The notes beneath the pieces were generated by a model. The model saw nothing but the letters and a program-made list of their open reading frames with translations. It had not been told where the DNA came from and did no database searches. The position numbers and the translations under genes were made by a program. Positions 17,847-26,560 of a DNA stretch of 64,000 nucleotides are shown here, one piece after another (position 1 is the stretch's first letter; every line of letters starts with the position of its first letter). The stretch spans positions 1 through 64,000 of the forward strand of contig NZ_PEOG01000030.1 of NCBI RefSeq assembly GCF_002761755.1, written 5' to 3'. The DNA is from Roseateles chitinivorans (GTDB lineage: Bacteria > Pseudomonadota > Gammaproteobacteria > Burkholderiales > Burkholderiaceae_C).

Positions 17847-18521
17847 ATGGATAACAGCAGCGACACCCAACAGCAGCCCTCGGCCACCCCGGCATCCGCC
17901 GCGGGCACCGTCGTCTCGCAGCGCCGCCGCCGTTTCATCCAGGCGGGCGTGGTGCCGGTGGGCCTGACGCTGGCCAGCCGGCCGGCGATGGCCTGGCACT
18001 GCAACACCACCTCGGCCTGGGGCTCGGCGATCCTGCGCAATGGCGGCGCCAGCGTGCAGGCCCGCGCCGATGCCGCGGTGATCAACAACACCGAGTGCTG
18101 GTACATCGCCAATTGGAAGGACAACACCGGCCGGTCGCAGGTACGCGGGGGCAACGCGCCCTGGAACTACGTGATCGCGCAGTGGTATTCCGGCAAGTCG
18201 CTCAGCTACGCGCGCAGCAACCTGACCGTGTCCAAGCTGTTCCCGGGCGGCCTGAAGAACGTCAGCGGCACCGCCAACGTCTACAACCTGCTGAAGAACG
18301 ACACGGCGGGCTACGGCACGATGATGATCGTCGCGCGCCTGAACACCCTGTTCGCCGGCAACAAGGTCAACCAGTGCGTGCTCTCGGCCACCGGCCAGGA
18401 CATGCTGCTGCAGATGGCCGCGCAGGGCCCGGGCATCTTCAAGCCCGCCAACTCCACCGGCGCGGCCTGGACCCAGGCCGACTTCAAGAACTACCTGTAC
18501 AGCAACTGGCTCGTGGCCTGA
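17847..18521 (+). CDS. Tat-type exported protein, first gene of the HPr-rel-A operon
   Basis: This 224-residue protein has a long polar N-region, then SQRRRRFIQAGVVPVGLTLA and a cleavage-like RPAMA (about residues 24-49), which together look like a twin-arginine export signal. The mature part (about 175 residues) matches no family I know. It has three cysteines (in WHCNTT, NNTECWY and NQCVLS), many Asn/Ser/Thr/Tyr residues, and ends YLYSNWLVA. Its stop overlaps the start of the PqqD-like gene by one base, and the next two junctions also overlap, so it is made together with the kinase and nucleotidyltransferase. That makes it the best candidate for the system's substrate, or for its exported effector. 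Function unknown. Confidence 0.75.
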   Translation: MDNSSDTQQQPSATPASAAGTVVSQRRRRFIQAGVVPVGLTLASRPAMAWHCNTTSAWGSAILRNGGASVQARADAAVINNTECWYIANWKDNTGRSQVRGGNAPWNYVIAQWYSGKSLSYARSNLTVSKLFPGGLKNVSGTANVYNLLKNDTAGYGTMMIVARLNTLFAGNKVNQCVLSATGQDMLLQMAAQGPGIFKPANSTGAAWTQADFKNYLYSNWLVA

Positions 18522-18838
18522 TGGCCGGAGCCGCCTGGCGCTGCAGGCCCTCGCTCACCGACGTGCTGCTCGCCTGGGAGGGCGAACAGCACGCGGTCTA
18601 TTTCGACCCTGACACCGGGGACACCCACCTGATCGCCGCGCTCGGTGCGCAGCTGGCCGAATGGCTGGCCGCCGGGCCGCTCGACCGCGACCAACTGCTG
18701 CAGCGCCTGGCCCGCGACGTCGACTGGGACGAGCCGCCCGCGCCCGAGGCGCTGGCCGAGCTGCTGGACCTGCACCTGCGCCGACTGGCCGAGATCCACC
18801 TGCTGGCCGAAGGCCCGGTGGAGGAGCCGGCCGCTTGA
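18521..18838 (+). CDS. PqqD-like peptide chaperone of the HPr-rel-A system
   Basis: This 105-residue protein starts inside the stop of the exported-protein gene. It resembles PqqD-type RiPP recognition elements: an N-terminal beta region (YFDPDTGDTHLIAALGAQLAEWL, about residues 28-50) with the Asp/Thr-Gly turn that precedes the helices, followed by a helical half. PqqD folds bind leader peptides and present them to modifying enzymes. In the HPr-rel-A gene set this type of protein is found with an HprK-related kinase and a nucleotidyltransferase, as here. The client is not known. The gene overlaps the kinase gene by four bases (TTGA). Confidence 0.8.
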   Translation: MAGAAWRCRPSLTDVLLAWEGEQHAVYFDPDTGDTHLIAALGAQLAEWLAAGPLDRDQLLQRLARDVDWDEPPAPEALAELLDLHLRRLAEIHLLAEGPVEEPAA

Positions 18839-19749
18839 GATTGCAGGACGTCGGCACCGCCGGGCTGCGCGCCCGGATGCGCGACGGCGGCGTGACGCTG
18901 CGGCTGTCGCCGTTCACCGTGCGTGTGCGCTCCGACATTCCGCATCTCGCCAGCGATGTGGCGACCATGTACCGCGACTTCGAGCTCGCGGGCGACGACG
19001 AGTTCGTCGACTTCCATGTCGCCGTGCTGCGCAGCCCCCACTGGCTGAGCCGGCTGCAAGGCCGCGCCGAGTTCTGGTTCGACGGCCAGCGCTCCTTCAC
19101 GCCGCTGCCCGCCGCGCAGGCACTGGCCATGCTGGAGTGGGGCATCAACTGGTGCATCGCGGCCCATGCCCACCAGTACCTGCTGATCCACGCGGCGGTG
19201 CTGGAGCGCGGTGGCCGGGCGCTGCTGATGCCGGCGCCGCCGGGCTCCGGCAAGAGCACCCTGTGCGCGGCGCTGGCCCATCGCGGCTGGCGCTTGCTGT
19301 CGGACGAGTTGGGGCTGCTGGACATGGCCACCGGCCTGGTCCACGGCATGGCCCGGCCGATCAACCTGAAGAACGCCTCGATCCCGCTGATCCGCGCCTT
19401 CGCGCCCGAGGCGGTCTTCAGCGCCTCCATGCCCAACACGTCCAAGGGCACGGTCGCACTGGTCCGGGCGCCGCAGGACGCGGTCGACGCGCGGCTCACG
19501 CCGGCCCGACCGGCCTGGGTCGTGCTGCCCGCCTGGCGCGCCGACGCGCCGGCGCGGCTCGTCCCGGTGGAGCGGGCGCGCGCCTTCATGGACCTGGCGG
19601 AGCAGTCCTTCAACTACGACGTCCACGGCCTGGCCGGCTTCCAGGCGCTGGGACGGCTGGTCGACGCCTGCGCCTGCCACCGCTTCGAGTACAGCCGGCT
19701 CGACGAGGCCCTGGCCTGCTTCGACGCGCTCGAGGAGTCCGCGTCGTGA
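18835..19749 (+). CDS. HprK-related kinase A
   Basis: This 304-residue protein is started at TTG 18835, which overlaps the previous stop. The GGAGGAG at about 18822-18828 gives it a good ribosome binding site, whereas the longer upstream frame lacks one. The C-terminal half shows a P-loop PAPPGSGKST (GSGKST at residues 137-142) followed by LLSDELGLLD, the pattern of HPr Ser kinase/phosphatase relatives. The N-terminal half lacks the usual HprK N domain. True HprK phosphorylates HPr of the PTS, but no PTS gene is nearby. HprK-like kinases in lasso-peptide clusters phosphorylate a precursor peptide, so phosphorylation of a peptide or protein delivered by the PqqD-like partner is a reasonable inference. 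Confidence 0.85.
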   Translation: MRLQDVGTAGLRARMRDGGVTLRLSPFTVRVRSDIPHLASDVATMYRDFELAGDDEFVDFHVAVLRSPHWLSRLQGRAEFWFDGQRSFTPLPAAQALAMLEWGINWCIAAHAHQYLLIHAAVLERGGRALLMPAPPGSGKSTLCAALAHRGWRLLSDELGLLDMATGLVHGMARPINLKNASIPLIRAFAPEAVFSASMPNTSKGTVALVRAPQDAVDARLTPARPAWVVLPAWRADAPARLVPVERARAFMDLAEQSFNYDVHGLAGFQALGRLVDACACHRFEYSRLDEALACFDALEESAS

Positions 19750-20864
19750 GCGCCCGTCGCGACGATCGCCGTCGTCCGCTGCTGGTCCGCGTGCTGTTGC
19801 AGCCCGCGGTCGCGGCGGGGCTGAGCCTGACCGACTGGGACCTGCTGCTGCGCCAGGCACGGCGGTCCAACCTGGCCGGCCGGCTCGCCGAGGAGATGGC
19901 GGCCGGCGGCTGGCTGGACACGCTGCCGGCGCCCGTGCAGCCGCACCTGCGGTCGGCGCTGCTGCTGTCGCGGCGCCAGGTGCAGATGCTGCGACGGGAG
20001 GTCGAACTGCTGCGGCAGACGCTCGCCGAGCTGCCCGGCCCGCTGATCCTGCTCAAGGGCGCCGCCTACGCGCTGGGCGGCCATGCGCCGGCGCCGGGTC
20101 GGCTGTTCAGCGACATCGACCTGCTGATCCCGCCCGAGCAACTGCCGCGCTGCGAGACGACGCTGCTGGTGCACGGCTGGGACTTCGACGACGGCCTGGA
20201 CGCCTACGACCAGCGCTACTACCGCGACTGGATGCACGAGCTGCCGCCGCTGCACCACAAGCGCCGTGGCACGTCGCTGGATGTCCACCACACGCTGCTG
20301 CCGCCGACGGCGCGCACACCGCTGGACAGCCGCGCGCTGTTCGACGCCCCGCGCCCGCTGCCCGGACTGCCCGGCGTTTTCGTGCTGCCGCCGGAGGACA
20401 TGCTGCTGCACAGCGCTGCGCACCTGTTCCACGAGGGCGAGCTGCCCAACGGGCTGCGGGACCTGTTCGACCTGGACGCCCTGCTGCGCGAATTCGGCGC
20501 GATCGACGGCTTCTGGCCCCGGCTGGCTGCGCGCGCGCGGCGCATCGGCCTGACGCGTCCGCTGTGGCTGGCCCTGCGCTACACGCGGCAGCTGCTGGAC
20601 ACGCCCTACCCGGACGGCTTGCCGGACGAGCTCGGACCGCCGCCGGGGCCGCTGGCGCTGCGGCTGCTGGACGCCTGCTACCGGCGCCTGCTGCGGCCGG
20701 CCCATGACAGCTGCCGCCTGCCGGGCCATGCGCTGGCCGAGGTCGCGCTGTATGTGCGCTCGCACTGGCTGCGCATGCCGGCCGGGCTGCTGACGCGGCA
20801 TCTGGCGCGCAAGGCCTGGTCGCGCATGACAAGCGCGCCGGAGGCGCCCAAGGTCGAAGCCTGA
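19746..20864 (+). CDS. Nucleotidyltransferase family protein of the HPr-rel-A operon
   Basis: This 372-residue protein starts at GTG 19746, overlapping the kinase stop by four bases (GTGA). It fits the nucleotidyltransferase family found beside HprK-related kinases. LLKGAAYALGG lies near residue 105, and RLFSDIDLLIP has Asp123 and Asp125 as the metal-binding DxD pair. A conserved LDVHHTLLP segment follows, then a helical C-terminal half with SAAHLFHEGELPNGLRDLFD. The enzyme would transfer a nucleotide, or use one, on the same client that the kinase phosphorylates. The chemistry is unproven. It is the last gene of the operon, with 135 bases before pssA. Confidence 0.8.
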   Translation: MSARRDDRRRPLLVRVLLQPAVAAGLSLTDWDLLLRQARRSNLAGRLAEEMAAGGWLDTLPAPVQPHLRSALLLSRRQVQMLRREVELLRQTLAELPGPLILLKGAAYALGGHAPAPGRLFSDIDLLIPPEQLPRCETTLLVHGWDFDDGLDAYDQRYYRDWMHELPPLHHKRRGTSLDVHHTLLPPTARTPLDSRALFDAPRPLPGLPGVFVLPPEDMLLHSAAHLFHEGELPNGLRDLFDLDALLREFGAIDGFWPRLAARARRIGLTRPLWLALRYTRQLLDTPYPDGLPDELGPPPGPLALRLLDACYRRLLRPAHDSCRLPGHALAEVALYVRSHWLRMPAGLLTRHLARKAWSRMTSAPEAPKVEA

Positions 20865-20999
20865 CCGGCCCCGGCCCTCGCCCCGAATCCCACCGTGGCG
20901 GGTGCCCGGGGGAGGACATGGGGGACCGCCGGAGGGAGGCGCTGCCCCGGGCGCGGCCTTTGCCGCGAGGCCAGGGGCCTTCGCTTATGCTCGCTCCCC

Positions 21000-21617
21000 A
21001 TGAACCGACCCAAGCCTTTTTCCATGATCCGCGAGTTCCATCTGGCGGACTGGTTCACCCTGGGCAACGCCTTCTGCGGCGTGGGCGCCCTGTTCTCGGT
21101 GATGACCTTCCTGCAGACCGGCCTGACGCAGCACCTGTACTACGCCTGCGCGCTGATCCCGGCCGCGCTGGTCTTCGACGTGCTGGACGGCCGCATCGCG
21201 CGCTGGCGCCAGAAGAGCTCCGCGATGGGACGCGAACTGGACTCGCTGGCCGACGTGATCTCCTTTGGCGTCGCCCCGGCGGTGATCGCCTACGGTTGCG
21301 GCATGCAGGGCTTGTGGGACCGCATCGTGCTGGGCTTCTTCGTGGCCAGCGGGGTGTCGCGCCTGGCGCGCTACAACATCACCGCCGAGAGCCTGTCCGC
21401 GGGCAGCGACAAGGTCGCCTACTTCGAAGGCACGCCCATTCCCACCTCGCTGCTGCTGGTGATCGTGCTGTGGATCGCGGCCTGGCAGGGCGCGATCGGC
21501 GAGGCGCTGTGGTTCGGCGCCGTCAAGCTGGGCGGCTTCACCCTGCACCCGCTGGTGCTGCTGTTCGCGGTGTCCGGCTCGCTGATGATCAGCCGCATCC
21601 GCATCCCGAAGCTCTGA
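21000..21617 (+). CDS. pssA: CDP-diacylglycerol-serine O-phosphatidyltransferase
   Basis: This 205-residue membrane enzyme carries the CDP-alcohol phosphotransferase motif DG-x2-AR-x8-G-x3-D-x3-D, seen as DGRIARWRQ, then GRELDSLAD (about residues 63-88), with several hydrophobic segments after it. It makes phosphatidylserine from CDP-diacylglycerol and serine, the first step to phosphatidylethanolamine. The length and the first helix (LADWFTLGNAFCGVGALFSV) match type II PssA of proteobacteria. It appears as a single gene, convergent with the S41 protease gene. Confidence 0.9.
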   Translation: MNRPKPFSMIREFHLADWFTLGNAFCGVGALFSVMTFLQTGLTQHLYYACALIPAALVFDVLDGRIARWRQKSSAMGRELDSLADVISFGVAPAVIAYGCGMQGLWDRIVLGFFVASGVSRLARYNITAESLSAGSDKVAYFEGTPIPTSLLLVIVLWIAAWQGAIGEALWFGAVKLGGFTLHPLVLLFAVSGSLMISRIRIPKL

Positions 21618-21675
21618 GCCGGGGCTGGGCGCCCCGCGCTTCGGCGCGTCGCGCGGATGTGGCCTCGGAAACGCC

Positions 21676-23310
21676 TCAGGGCCGGCCGCCGAGGATGCGG
21701 TTGCTGCGCGCGGCAAGCTTCTTGAACTGCAGCGCCACCGCATCGTCGCCACCCGCCCGCGCGGTCATCGCGCGCGCCAGGCCGGTGCCGGAGGCACTCG
21801 CGGCCGGGCAGGTGCCGTTGGCGCGGTACTGCAGCGCCGCGGCCAGCATCGCCTCGCCGGGATCGCCCAACGCGTGCTCGAAGTCGTCCGCCACCGGGCA
21901 GCCCTTGACGCCGGTGGCGCCGCCGCCCGCGGGCACGAAGCCGTCCGCGTAGTCGCCGAAGCCCTTGTTGTTGACGCCGACGAACTCGATCGGGAAGTAG
22001 CTGTAGCCGCAGTTGTCCTTGGCGGTGAAGCCGTAGGGCTTGCCGCAGGTGGTGCCGCCCACCAGCACGACCTCCACGTCGACACCGCGCAGGCCGTTGA
22101 TCAGCGCCTCGCTGGCCGAGCAGGTGCCCGACTGCGCCAGCACGAACACGCGCCGCAGGTTGAGCGCCGGCAGCGGCTGCTGCGAGCTGCACCGGCCGCC
22201 CACCATCAGGCAGGACTGGTCGAAGAACGGCGTCTTCGAGTCGGCGCTGTTGGTCTCCGCGCCACGCCGGCTGTTGTAGCGCAGCTGCTCGAAGGTCTTG
22301 CCCGAGGTCGCCGCGCTGCCCGCGATCATGTAGGCCAGCTCGCTGGCGATGAACAGGTAGCCGCCGCCGTTGTACCGGAGGTCGACGACCAGGTCGGACA
22401 CGCCCTGGCTGCGGAAATCCTGCATCGCCGCGATCAGCTGCGCTTCCGCCGGGAGGATGTGGTCGTTGAAGACCAGGTAGCCGACCCGGCCGCCATCCGC
22501 CGCCGTCAGCACCTGCCGGGTCGGGACCGGCGTCTTGGTGACGTTGCCCGCGACCAGGGTGAGGTCGCGGGTCGCGCCGGCGTTGGAAGTCAGCACGAAG
22601 CGATGGCTGGTGCCGGCGGCGTCGGGGAACAGCGCCCCATTGAGCGTGTCGACGCCCGCCGCATCGCTGGCATCGGCCGCGGCGCCATCGGCGCTCACCA
22701 GCGTGTCGCCGCGGCGCACGCCGGCGCGGTCGGCGGCGCTGCCCGGTTCGACGAACGCGACGCGCAGGCCGCGCGGCGGCGTCGGCGACTTCATCCGCCA
22801 TTCGATCCCGTAGCCGAGCTCGACGCCGCCCTGCGACAGCGCATTCCACTCGCGGGTGCTCATCATGAAGCTGAACTGGTCCTTGCGTTTGCCGCTGGCG
22901 GTGGTCGCCGGCGAGCGCAGGTCGTCGAAGTAATGGCCCAGCGCGGTCTCGACATCGCTGCCGCTGTAGCGCGCGGCCGAGGCATCGATCGACGGCACCT
23001 CCTCGCGCCACAGGTAGGCCTCGTCGAAGTAGGCGCGGATCCAGTTCTTCTCGGTCGCCAAGGTGCCGCCGCGCTGGCTGGCCTCGGTATTGCCGGGCGC
23101 GCATTGCTGGGCGTAGGTGGCGCTGGGCTGGAGCGACGTGCCGGTGTTGCCCCCGCCGGTGTTTCCGCCGCCGCTGCTGCCGCCGTCGCCGCTGCCCACC
23201 ACCGGCGAACCGCTGCTCCCGCCGCCGCCGCCACATGCGCTCAGCAGCATCGCCCCGACCGCGCCGGCCACCGCCAGACGCGCCACCCGCCACATCGCGG
23301 ATCGATTCAT
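21676..23310 (-). CDS. S41 family C-terminal processing protease, lipoprotein
   Basis: This 544-residue protein starts at ATG 23310 with a GAGGGA ribosome binding site just upstream, which decides against the longer frame from 23364. The N-terminus has a lipoprotein signal ending LLSAC, followed by a Gly/Ser-rich linker (about residues 27-55). A helical cap comes next, then a PDZ domain (FVEPGSAADRAGVRRGDTLVS, about 165-185). The S41 core shows DLRYNGGGY and SGTCSASEALINGLR, where the second Ser is the likely nucleophile. It would cleave envelope proteins from the membrane surface. It resembles the S41 lipoproteins common in Burkholderiales. The target is unknown. Confidence 0.85.
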   Translation of the reverse strand: MNRSAMWRVARLAVAGAVGAMLLSACGGGGGSSGSPVVGSGDGGSSGGGNTGGGNTGTSLQPSATYAQQCAPGNTEASQRGGTLATEKNWIRAYFDEAYLWREEVPSIDASAARYSGSDVETALGHYFDDLRSPATTASGKRKDQFSFMMSTREWNALSQGGVELGYGIEWRMKSPTPPRGLRVAFVEPGSAADRAGVRRGDTLVSADGAAADASDAAGVDTLNGALFPDAAGTSHRFVLTSNAGATRDLTLVAGNVTKTPVPTRQVLTAADGGRVGYLVFNDHILPAEAQLIAAMQDFRSQGVSDLVVDLRYNGGGYLFIASELAYMIAGSAATSGKTFEQLRYNSRRGAETNSADSKTPFFDQSCLMVGGRCSSQQPLPALNLRRVFVLAQSGTCSASEALINGLRGVDVEVVLVGGTTCGKPYGFTAKDNCGYSYFPIEFVGVNNKGFGDYADGFVPAGGGATGVKGCPVADDFEHALGDPGEAMLAAALQYRANGTCPAASASGTGLARAMTARAGGDDAVALQFKKLAARSNRILGGRP

Positions 23311-23431
23311 GCCAACTCCCTCGAGGGACGGTGTCCCGTTGTTGTCTGTGCTCGCCGGCGACACCTTTCAGCAGGCATCCAACGGCTTCGAGGGCGGAGT
23401 TATAGCGGGAAATCGCGACGAAACAGGCGGC

Positions 23432-23755
23432 TCAAATTGGCGGTTCTGCCCTCAAGGTGACCAGTGATGCACCCTCGCCACTCGCGAAGATCCGCCATCC
23501 GAACCAGGTCGGCGGCTCGGGCAGCTCGAGCACCTGGCCGGGCGCGAGCCAGTGGTCGTCGAGGCTACCGGCGCGGGTAATCCAGGCGCGGCCGCCGAAG
23601 ACCCGCACCCGGACCGGCCGGCGCAGGCGCAACGTGACGGACCGGCCATCGGTCGGCAGCACGATCGCATCCGGGCCAGGGCCGGGCGGGACAAACGCCG
23701 GCGCGGGCGTCAGCCGGGGCCGGAACAGCGGGGGGAGGAGGCGCAGCGGTTGCAT
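23432..23755 (-). CDS. DUF2917 protein
   Basis: I place the start at ATG 23755 (107 residues, MQPLRLLPPLFRPR). Longer in-frame starts exist upstream but would extend toward the divergent MocR gene. The VRVFGGRAWITRAGSLDDHW and LAPGQVLELPEP segments match DUF2917, a small beta-rich (cupin-like) family of unknown function. It is divergent from the MocR-type regulator at 23908, an arrangement I recall as common in Burkholderiales, so it may be that regulator's target. Confidence 0.7.
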   Translation of the reverse strand: MQPLRLLPPLFRPRLTPAPAFVPPGPGPDAIVLPTDGRSVTLRLRRPVRVRVFGGRAWITRAGSLDDHWLAPGQVLELPEPPTWFGWRIFASGEGASLVTLRAEPPI

Positions 23756-23907
23756 GTCGTCACGATAGGAAGCGACTGTGTGGCGCTCCATCCACAGCCG
23801 CGGACCGATGCGGCGCATACAGCCCGCGCACGGCGCTCGCCTGTGCTGGCCGGCTTGCCGCTGATCTGTATTGGTAGTCGCCAACCGAGAACACACAGAA
23901 TCGACGC

Positions 23908-25359
23908 ATGGACGCGCCGCTGCTACCGCTGTACATGCAACTCGCCGACCGCATGGCCCGGTCGATTCGCGCCGGCACGCTGAAACGCGGCGAGCGGCTG
24001 CCGTCGGTGCGGGAACTGGCCGGACAGCACGGCGTGTCGCTGTCGACCGCCGTCCAGGCCTATCGCTGGCTCGAGGACGCCCGGCTGATCGAGGCCCGGC
24101 CGCGGTCCGGCTACTTCGTCGCCGCGCGGCCGCCGCGCCTGCCGGAGCCGCGGGTTTCGCGGCCCGACAACGCCTCGCGCATGGTTCAGCTCGACCAGCT
24201 CGGCGCGCAGGTGATGGCGCTGTCCCAGGATCCGTCCTTCATCTCCTTCGGCGCTGCCTGTCCGGGGCCCGAGCTCTTCGACCAGGACCGGGTGCGCCGC
24301 GCGATGGCCCGCGCGGTGATGCGCCATCGCGAGCTGCTGTGCACCTACCCGATCGGCCCCGGCATGGAAGAGGCGCGGCGGGCAGTCGCTCGTCACGCGC
24401 TCGGCCTGGGCTGCGTGCTGGACCCGGACGAGGTCGTCATCACCAACAGCTGCATCGAGGCGATCAGCCTGTGCCTGCGCGCCGTCTGCAAGCCCGGCGA
24501 CGTGGTGGCGCTGGAGTCGCCCACCTATTACGGCTTCCTGGAGATCCTGCAGAGCCTGCACCTGCGCGCGCTGGAGATCCCGACGCATCCGCGTCACGGC
24601 ATGTCGCTCGACGCGCTGCAACTGGCTTTCGAGACGCAGCAGGTCAAGGCTGTGCTGACGGTGCCAACGCTGTCCAACCCGCTCGGCGCCTGCCTGCCGG
24701 TGCCCGAGCGGCGGCGCCTGGCCGCGATGCTGGCGCGGCATGACGTGGCGCTGATCGAGGACGTGCTCTACAACGACCTGTCCGAGCAGGAGGACAAGCG
24801 CCGCGCGGTGAAGTCCTTCGACACCACCGGGCACGTGATGATCTGCGGCTCCTTCTCGAAGACGATCGCGCCGGGACTGCGACTGGGCTGGGTCGAGGCG
24901 GGCCGCTGGGGCCGGGTGCTGCGGCAGACCAAGGCGGTGCAGTCGGGGGCGCAGACCAGCGTGCTGGAGCTGGCGCTGGCCGACCTGCTGACCCAGGCCG
25001 GCAGCGGCGCGGCGCTGCGGCACTTGCGCGCGACCATCGCCGCGCGCGTCGACGAGGCGCGCCAGCTGATCGCCGAGAGCTTCCCCAAGGGCACCCGGGT
25101 GTCGGACCCCGCGGGCGGCTTCATCCTGTGGGTGGAACTGCCGGAGACGCTCGACACCGCGCAGCTCTACCAGGCCTGCTTGGCCGAGCACATCGTCATC
25201 GCGCCGGGAATGATGTTTTCGGCGAGCCCGCGCTTCCGGAACTGCGTGCGGCTGGGCGTCGGCGGCAAGTGGGGGCCGGAGCATCCGCGCGCGCTGCGCC
25301 GCATCGGCGCGCTGGCCAAGCAGTTGCTGATGAATCCGCCGGACGAGCTGGCCGCGTAG
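23908..25359 (+). CDS. MocR-type GntR/aminotransferase fusion regulator
   Basis: This 483-residue protein has a GntR winged-helix DNA-binding domain (about residues 5-75, LPSVRELAGQHGVSLSTAVQ). A linker follows, then a fold-type I aminotransferase domain (about 110-470) with SFSKTIAPGLRLGW around the PLP lysine and ESPTYYGF earlier. MocR regulators bind PLP and control vitamin B6 or amino-acid metabolism genes. The 152-base gap to the divergent DUF2917 gene is the likely control region. The aminotransferase domain is full length, but catalysis cannot be judged from sequence. Confidence 0.87.
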   Translation: MDAPLLPLYMQLADRMARSIRAGTLKRGERLPSVRELAGQHGVSLSTAVQAYRWLEDARLIEARPRSGYFVAARPPRLPEPRVSRPDNASRMVQLDQLGAQVMALSQDPSFISFGAACPGPELFDQDRVRRAMARAVMRHRELLCTYPIGPGMEEARRAVARHALGLGCVLDPDEVVITNSCIEAISLCLRAVCKPGDVVALESPTYYGFLEILQSLHLRALEIPTHPRHGMSLDALQLAFETQQVKAVLTVPTLSNPLGACLPVPERRRLAAMLARHDVALIEDVLYNDLSEQEDKRRAVKSFDTTGHVMICGSFSKTIAPGLRLGWVEAGRWGRVLRQTKAVQSGAQTSVLELALADLLTQAGSGAALRHLRATIAARVDEARQLIAESFPKGTRVSDPAGGFILWVELPETLDTAQLYQACLAEHIVIAPGMMFSASPRFRNCVRLGVGGKWGPEHPRALRRIGALAKQLLMNPPDELAA

Positions 25360-25386
25360 GCGGCATGCCTGCGCCGCTCCGGGCGC

Positions 25387-26484
25387 TCAGCCCTGCAGCC
25401 ATTCGTCGTCCGGGCCCAGGCCCTTGGGCGCCTTGAGCCGGGTCATCGCGTCCTCGTCCTCGAGCAGGCGCCAGCGCCACCAGTCGGTGGTGATCGACTT
25501 GATCAGCGCCGCGTGATGCGCGGCGAGCCGCTCCGGTGCGCGTTCACGCGGGCGGCCGAGCAGCCGCTGCCCGAAGCCGGCGCCGCGCTCGCCCCCGCCG
25601 CCGAAGCTCATGTGATCGGCGCCCTCCAGCCACAGCTGCGCCTTGGCGCCGGCCGGCAGCGCGTCGTAGACGGCACGGCGGTAGCGACCGTCGCGCTCCT
25701 GGCCGAGCGGATTGCCGTCCAGGCTCCCGGTCAGGCACAGCATCGGGCGGGTGATCCCCTTGATGCCGCCGGCGCCGTGTCCCACCGACGGACTGAAGGC
25801 AGCGAAGGCCTTGAAGTGCGATTCCGACAGGTCCGGCGCGCCGCGCACCTGGTAGTCGCGACCAGCGACCGCCAGCGTGGTCTGCGCGCCGAACGAGTGG
25901 CCCGCCATGCCCAGCGCCTCCGGCCGCACCCGCGACCAGGGACCGCTGCGGTCCTGTCGCAGCTTGAGCAGCTGCTCGACGGCGAACTGCACGTCGTGGG
26001 CGCGCTCGACCAGCTGCTCGGCGCTGGCGGCGGCCTTGACCGCAGGCAGCCCGCCGCGCCAGATCGCACGGTCGCTGCCGGCATGCTGCAGATGCAGCGT
26101 CGCGAGTCCGGCCTCGGCCCAGGCCTGCGCCCATTCGGTGCCGCCGTCGAGGCTGCCGCCCAATCCGTGCGAGAACACCACCAGCGCGACCGGGCCGTCG
26201 CCTTCGGGCAGGCGCAGGCGCCAGGGAATGTCGCGCAAGCGGGACCGGTCGTGCCAGTGGCCCTGCGTCACGCCGCCCTCCGCCTGCGCCTGCGCCTGCG
26301 CCTGCGCTTCGGGCGCGGCCCGGGCCGGCCAGGCGCCGAGCGCCGCGGCGGTCGTGCCGAGCGTCAGCGCCGAGGCGCGCCGCAGCAGCGCACGCCGGAT
26401 CGGGTCGGCGTCATGAAGGACCTGGGGAGACGGCTCGGCGGGCGATTGAACCGGGGCGGGGGCGTGGGGTGGGGCGATGCGCAT
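25387..26484 (-). CDS. Exported alpha/beta hydrolase (dienelactone hydrolase/lipase-like)
   Basis: This 365-residue protein has a hydrophobic signal after RRALLRRAS (about residues 30-57, ending WPARA), possibly a Tat signal. The alpha/beta hydrolase fold shows the oxyanion region VVFSHGLGGSLDGG (about 103-116), the nucleophile elbow GMAGHSFGAQT (about 193-203) and a later acid loop CLTGSLDGN. The final His is likely in GADHMSFGG. Such proteins hydrolyse esters or act as PHB or platelet-activating-factor-like acetylhydrolases. The substrate is not known. The linker after the signal is a QA repeat encoded by a six-base tandem repeat at 26282-26305. Confidence 0.8.
   Translation of the reverse strand: MRIAPPHAPAPVQSPAEPSPQVLHDADPIRRALLRRASALTLGTTAAALGAWPARAAPEAQAQAQAQAEGGVTQGHWHDRSRLRDIPWRLRLPEGDGPVALVVFSHGLGGSLDGGTEWAQAWAEAGLATLHLQHAGSDRAIWRGGLPAVKAAASAEQLVERAHDVQFAVEQLLKLRQDRSGPWSRVRPEALGMAGHSFGAQTTLAVAGRDYQVRGAPDLSESHFKAFAAFSPSVGHGAGGIKGITRPMLCLTGSLDGNPLGQERDGRYRRAVYDALPAGAKAQLWLEGADHMSFGGGGERGAGFGQRLLGRPRERAPERLAAHHAALIKSITTDWWRWRLLEDEDAMTRLKAPKGLGPDDEWLQG
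26282..26305. repeat. Four perfect GCCTGC hexamers
   Basis: Four tandem copies of GCCTGC in the hydrolase gene encode alternating Gln-Ala on the minus strand in the linker after the signal peptide. The repeat unit is a multiple of three, so copy-number change would alter linker length without a frameshift. Confidence 0.8.
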
Positions 26485-26560
26485 CCGTCGATTGTGCAGA
26501 GACAGGCGCCGGCGGCACCGACTTTTACCGGCCTCGGGGACGACGGCACGGCGGCCGCCG

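Noticed and set aside
18835-19749. Classical HPr kinase/phosphatase of the PTS
   Set aside because: The HprK N domain and any PTS genes are absent, and the gene sits with PqqD-like and nucleotidyltransferase genes, which fits the HprK-related kinase A group.
26282-26305. CRISPR or phase-variation switch
   Set aside because: The hexamer repeat is short, lacks spacers and keeps the frame, so it is neither an array nor an on/off switch.
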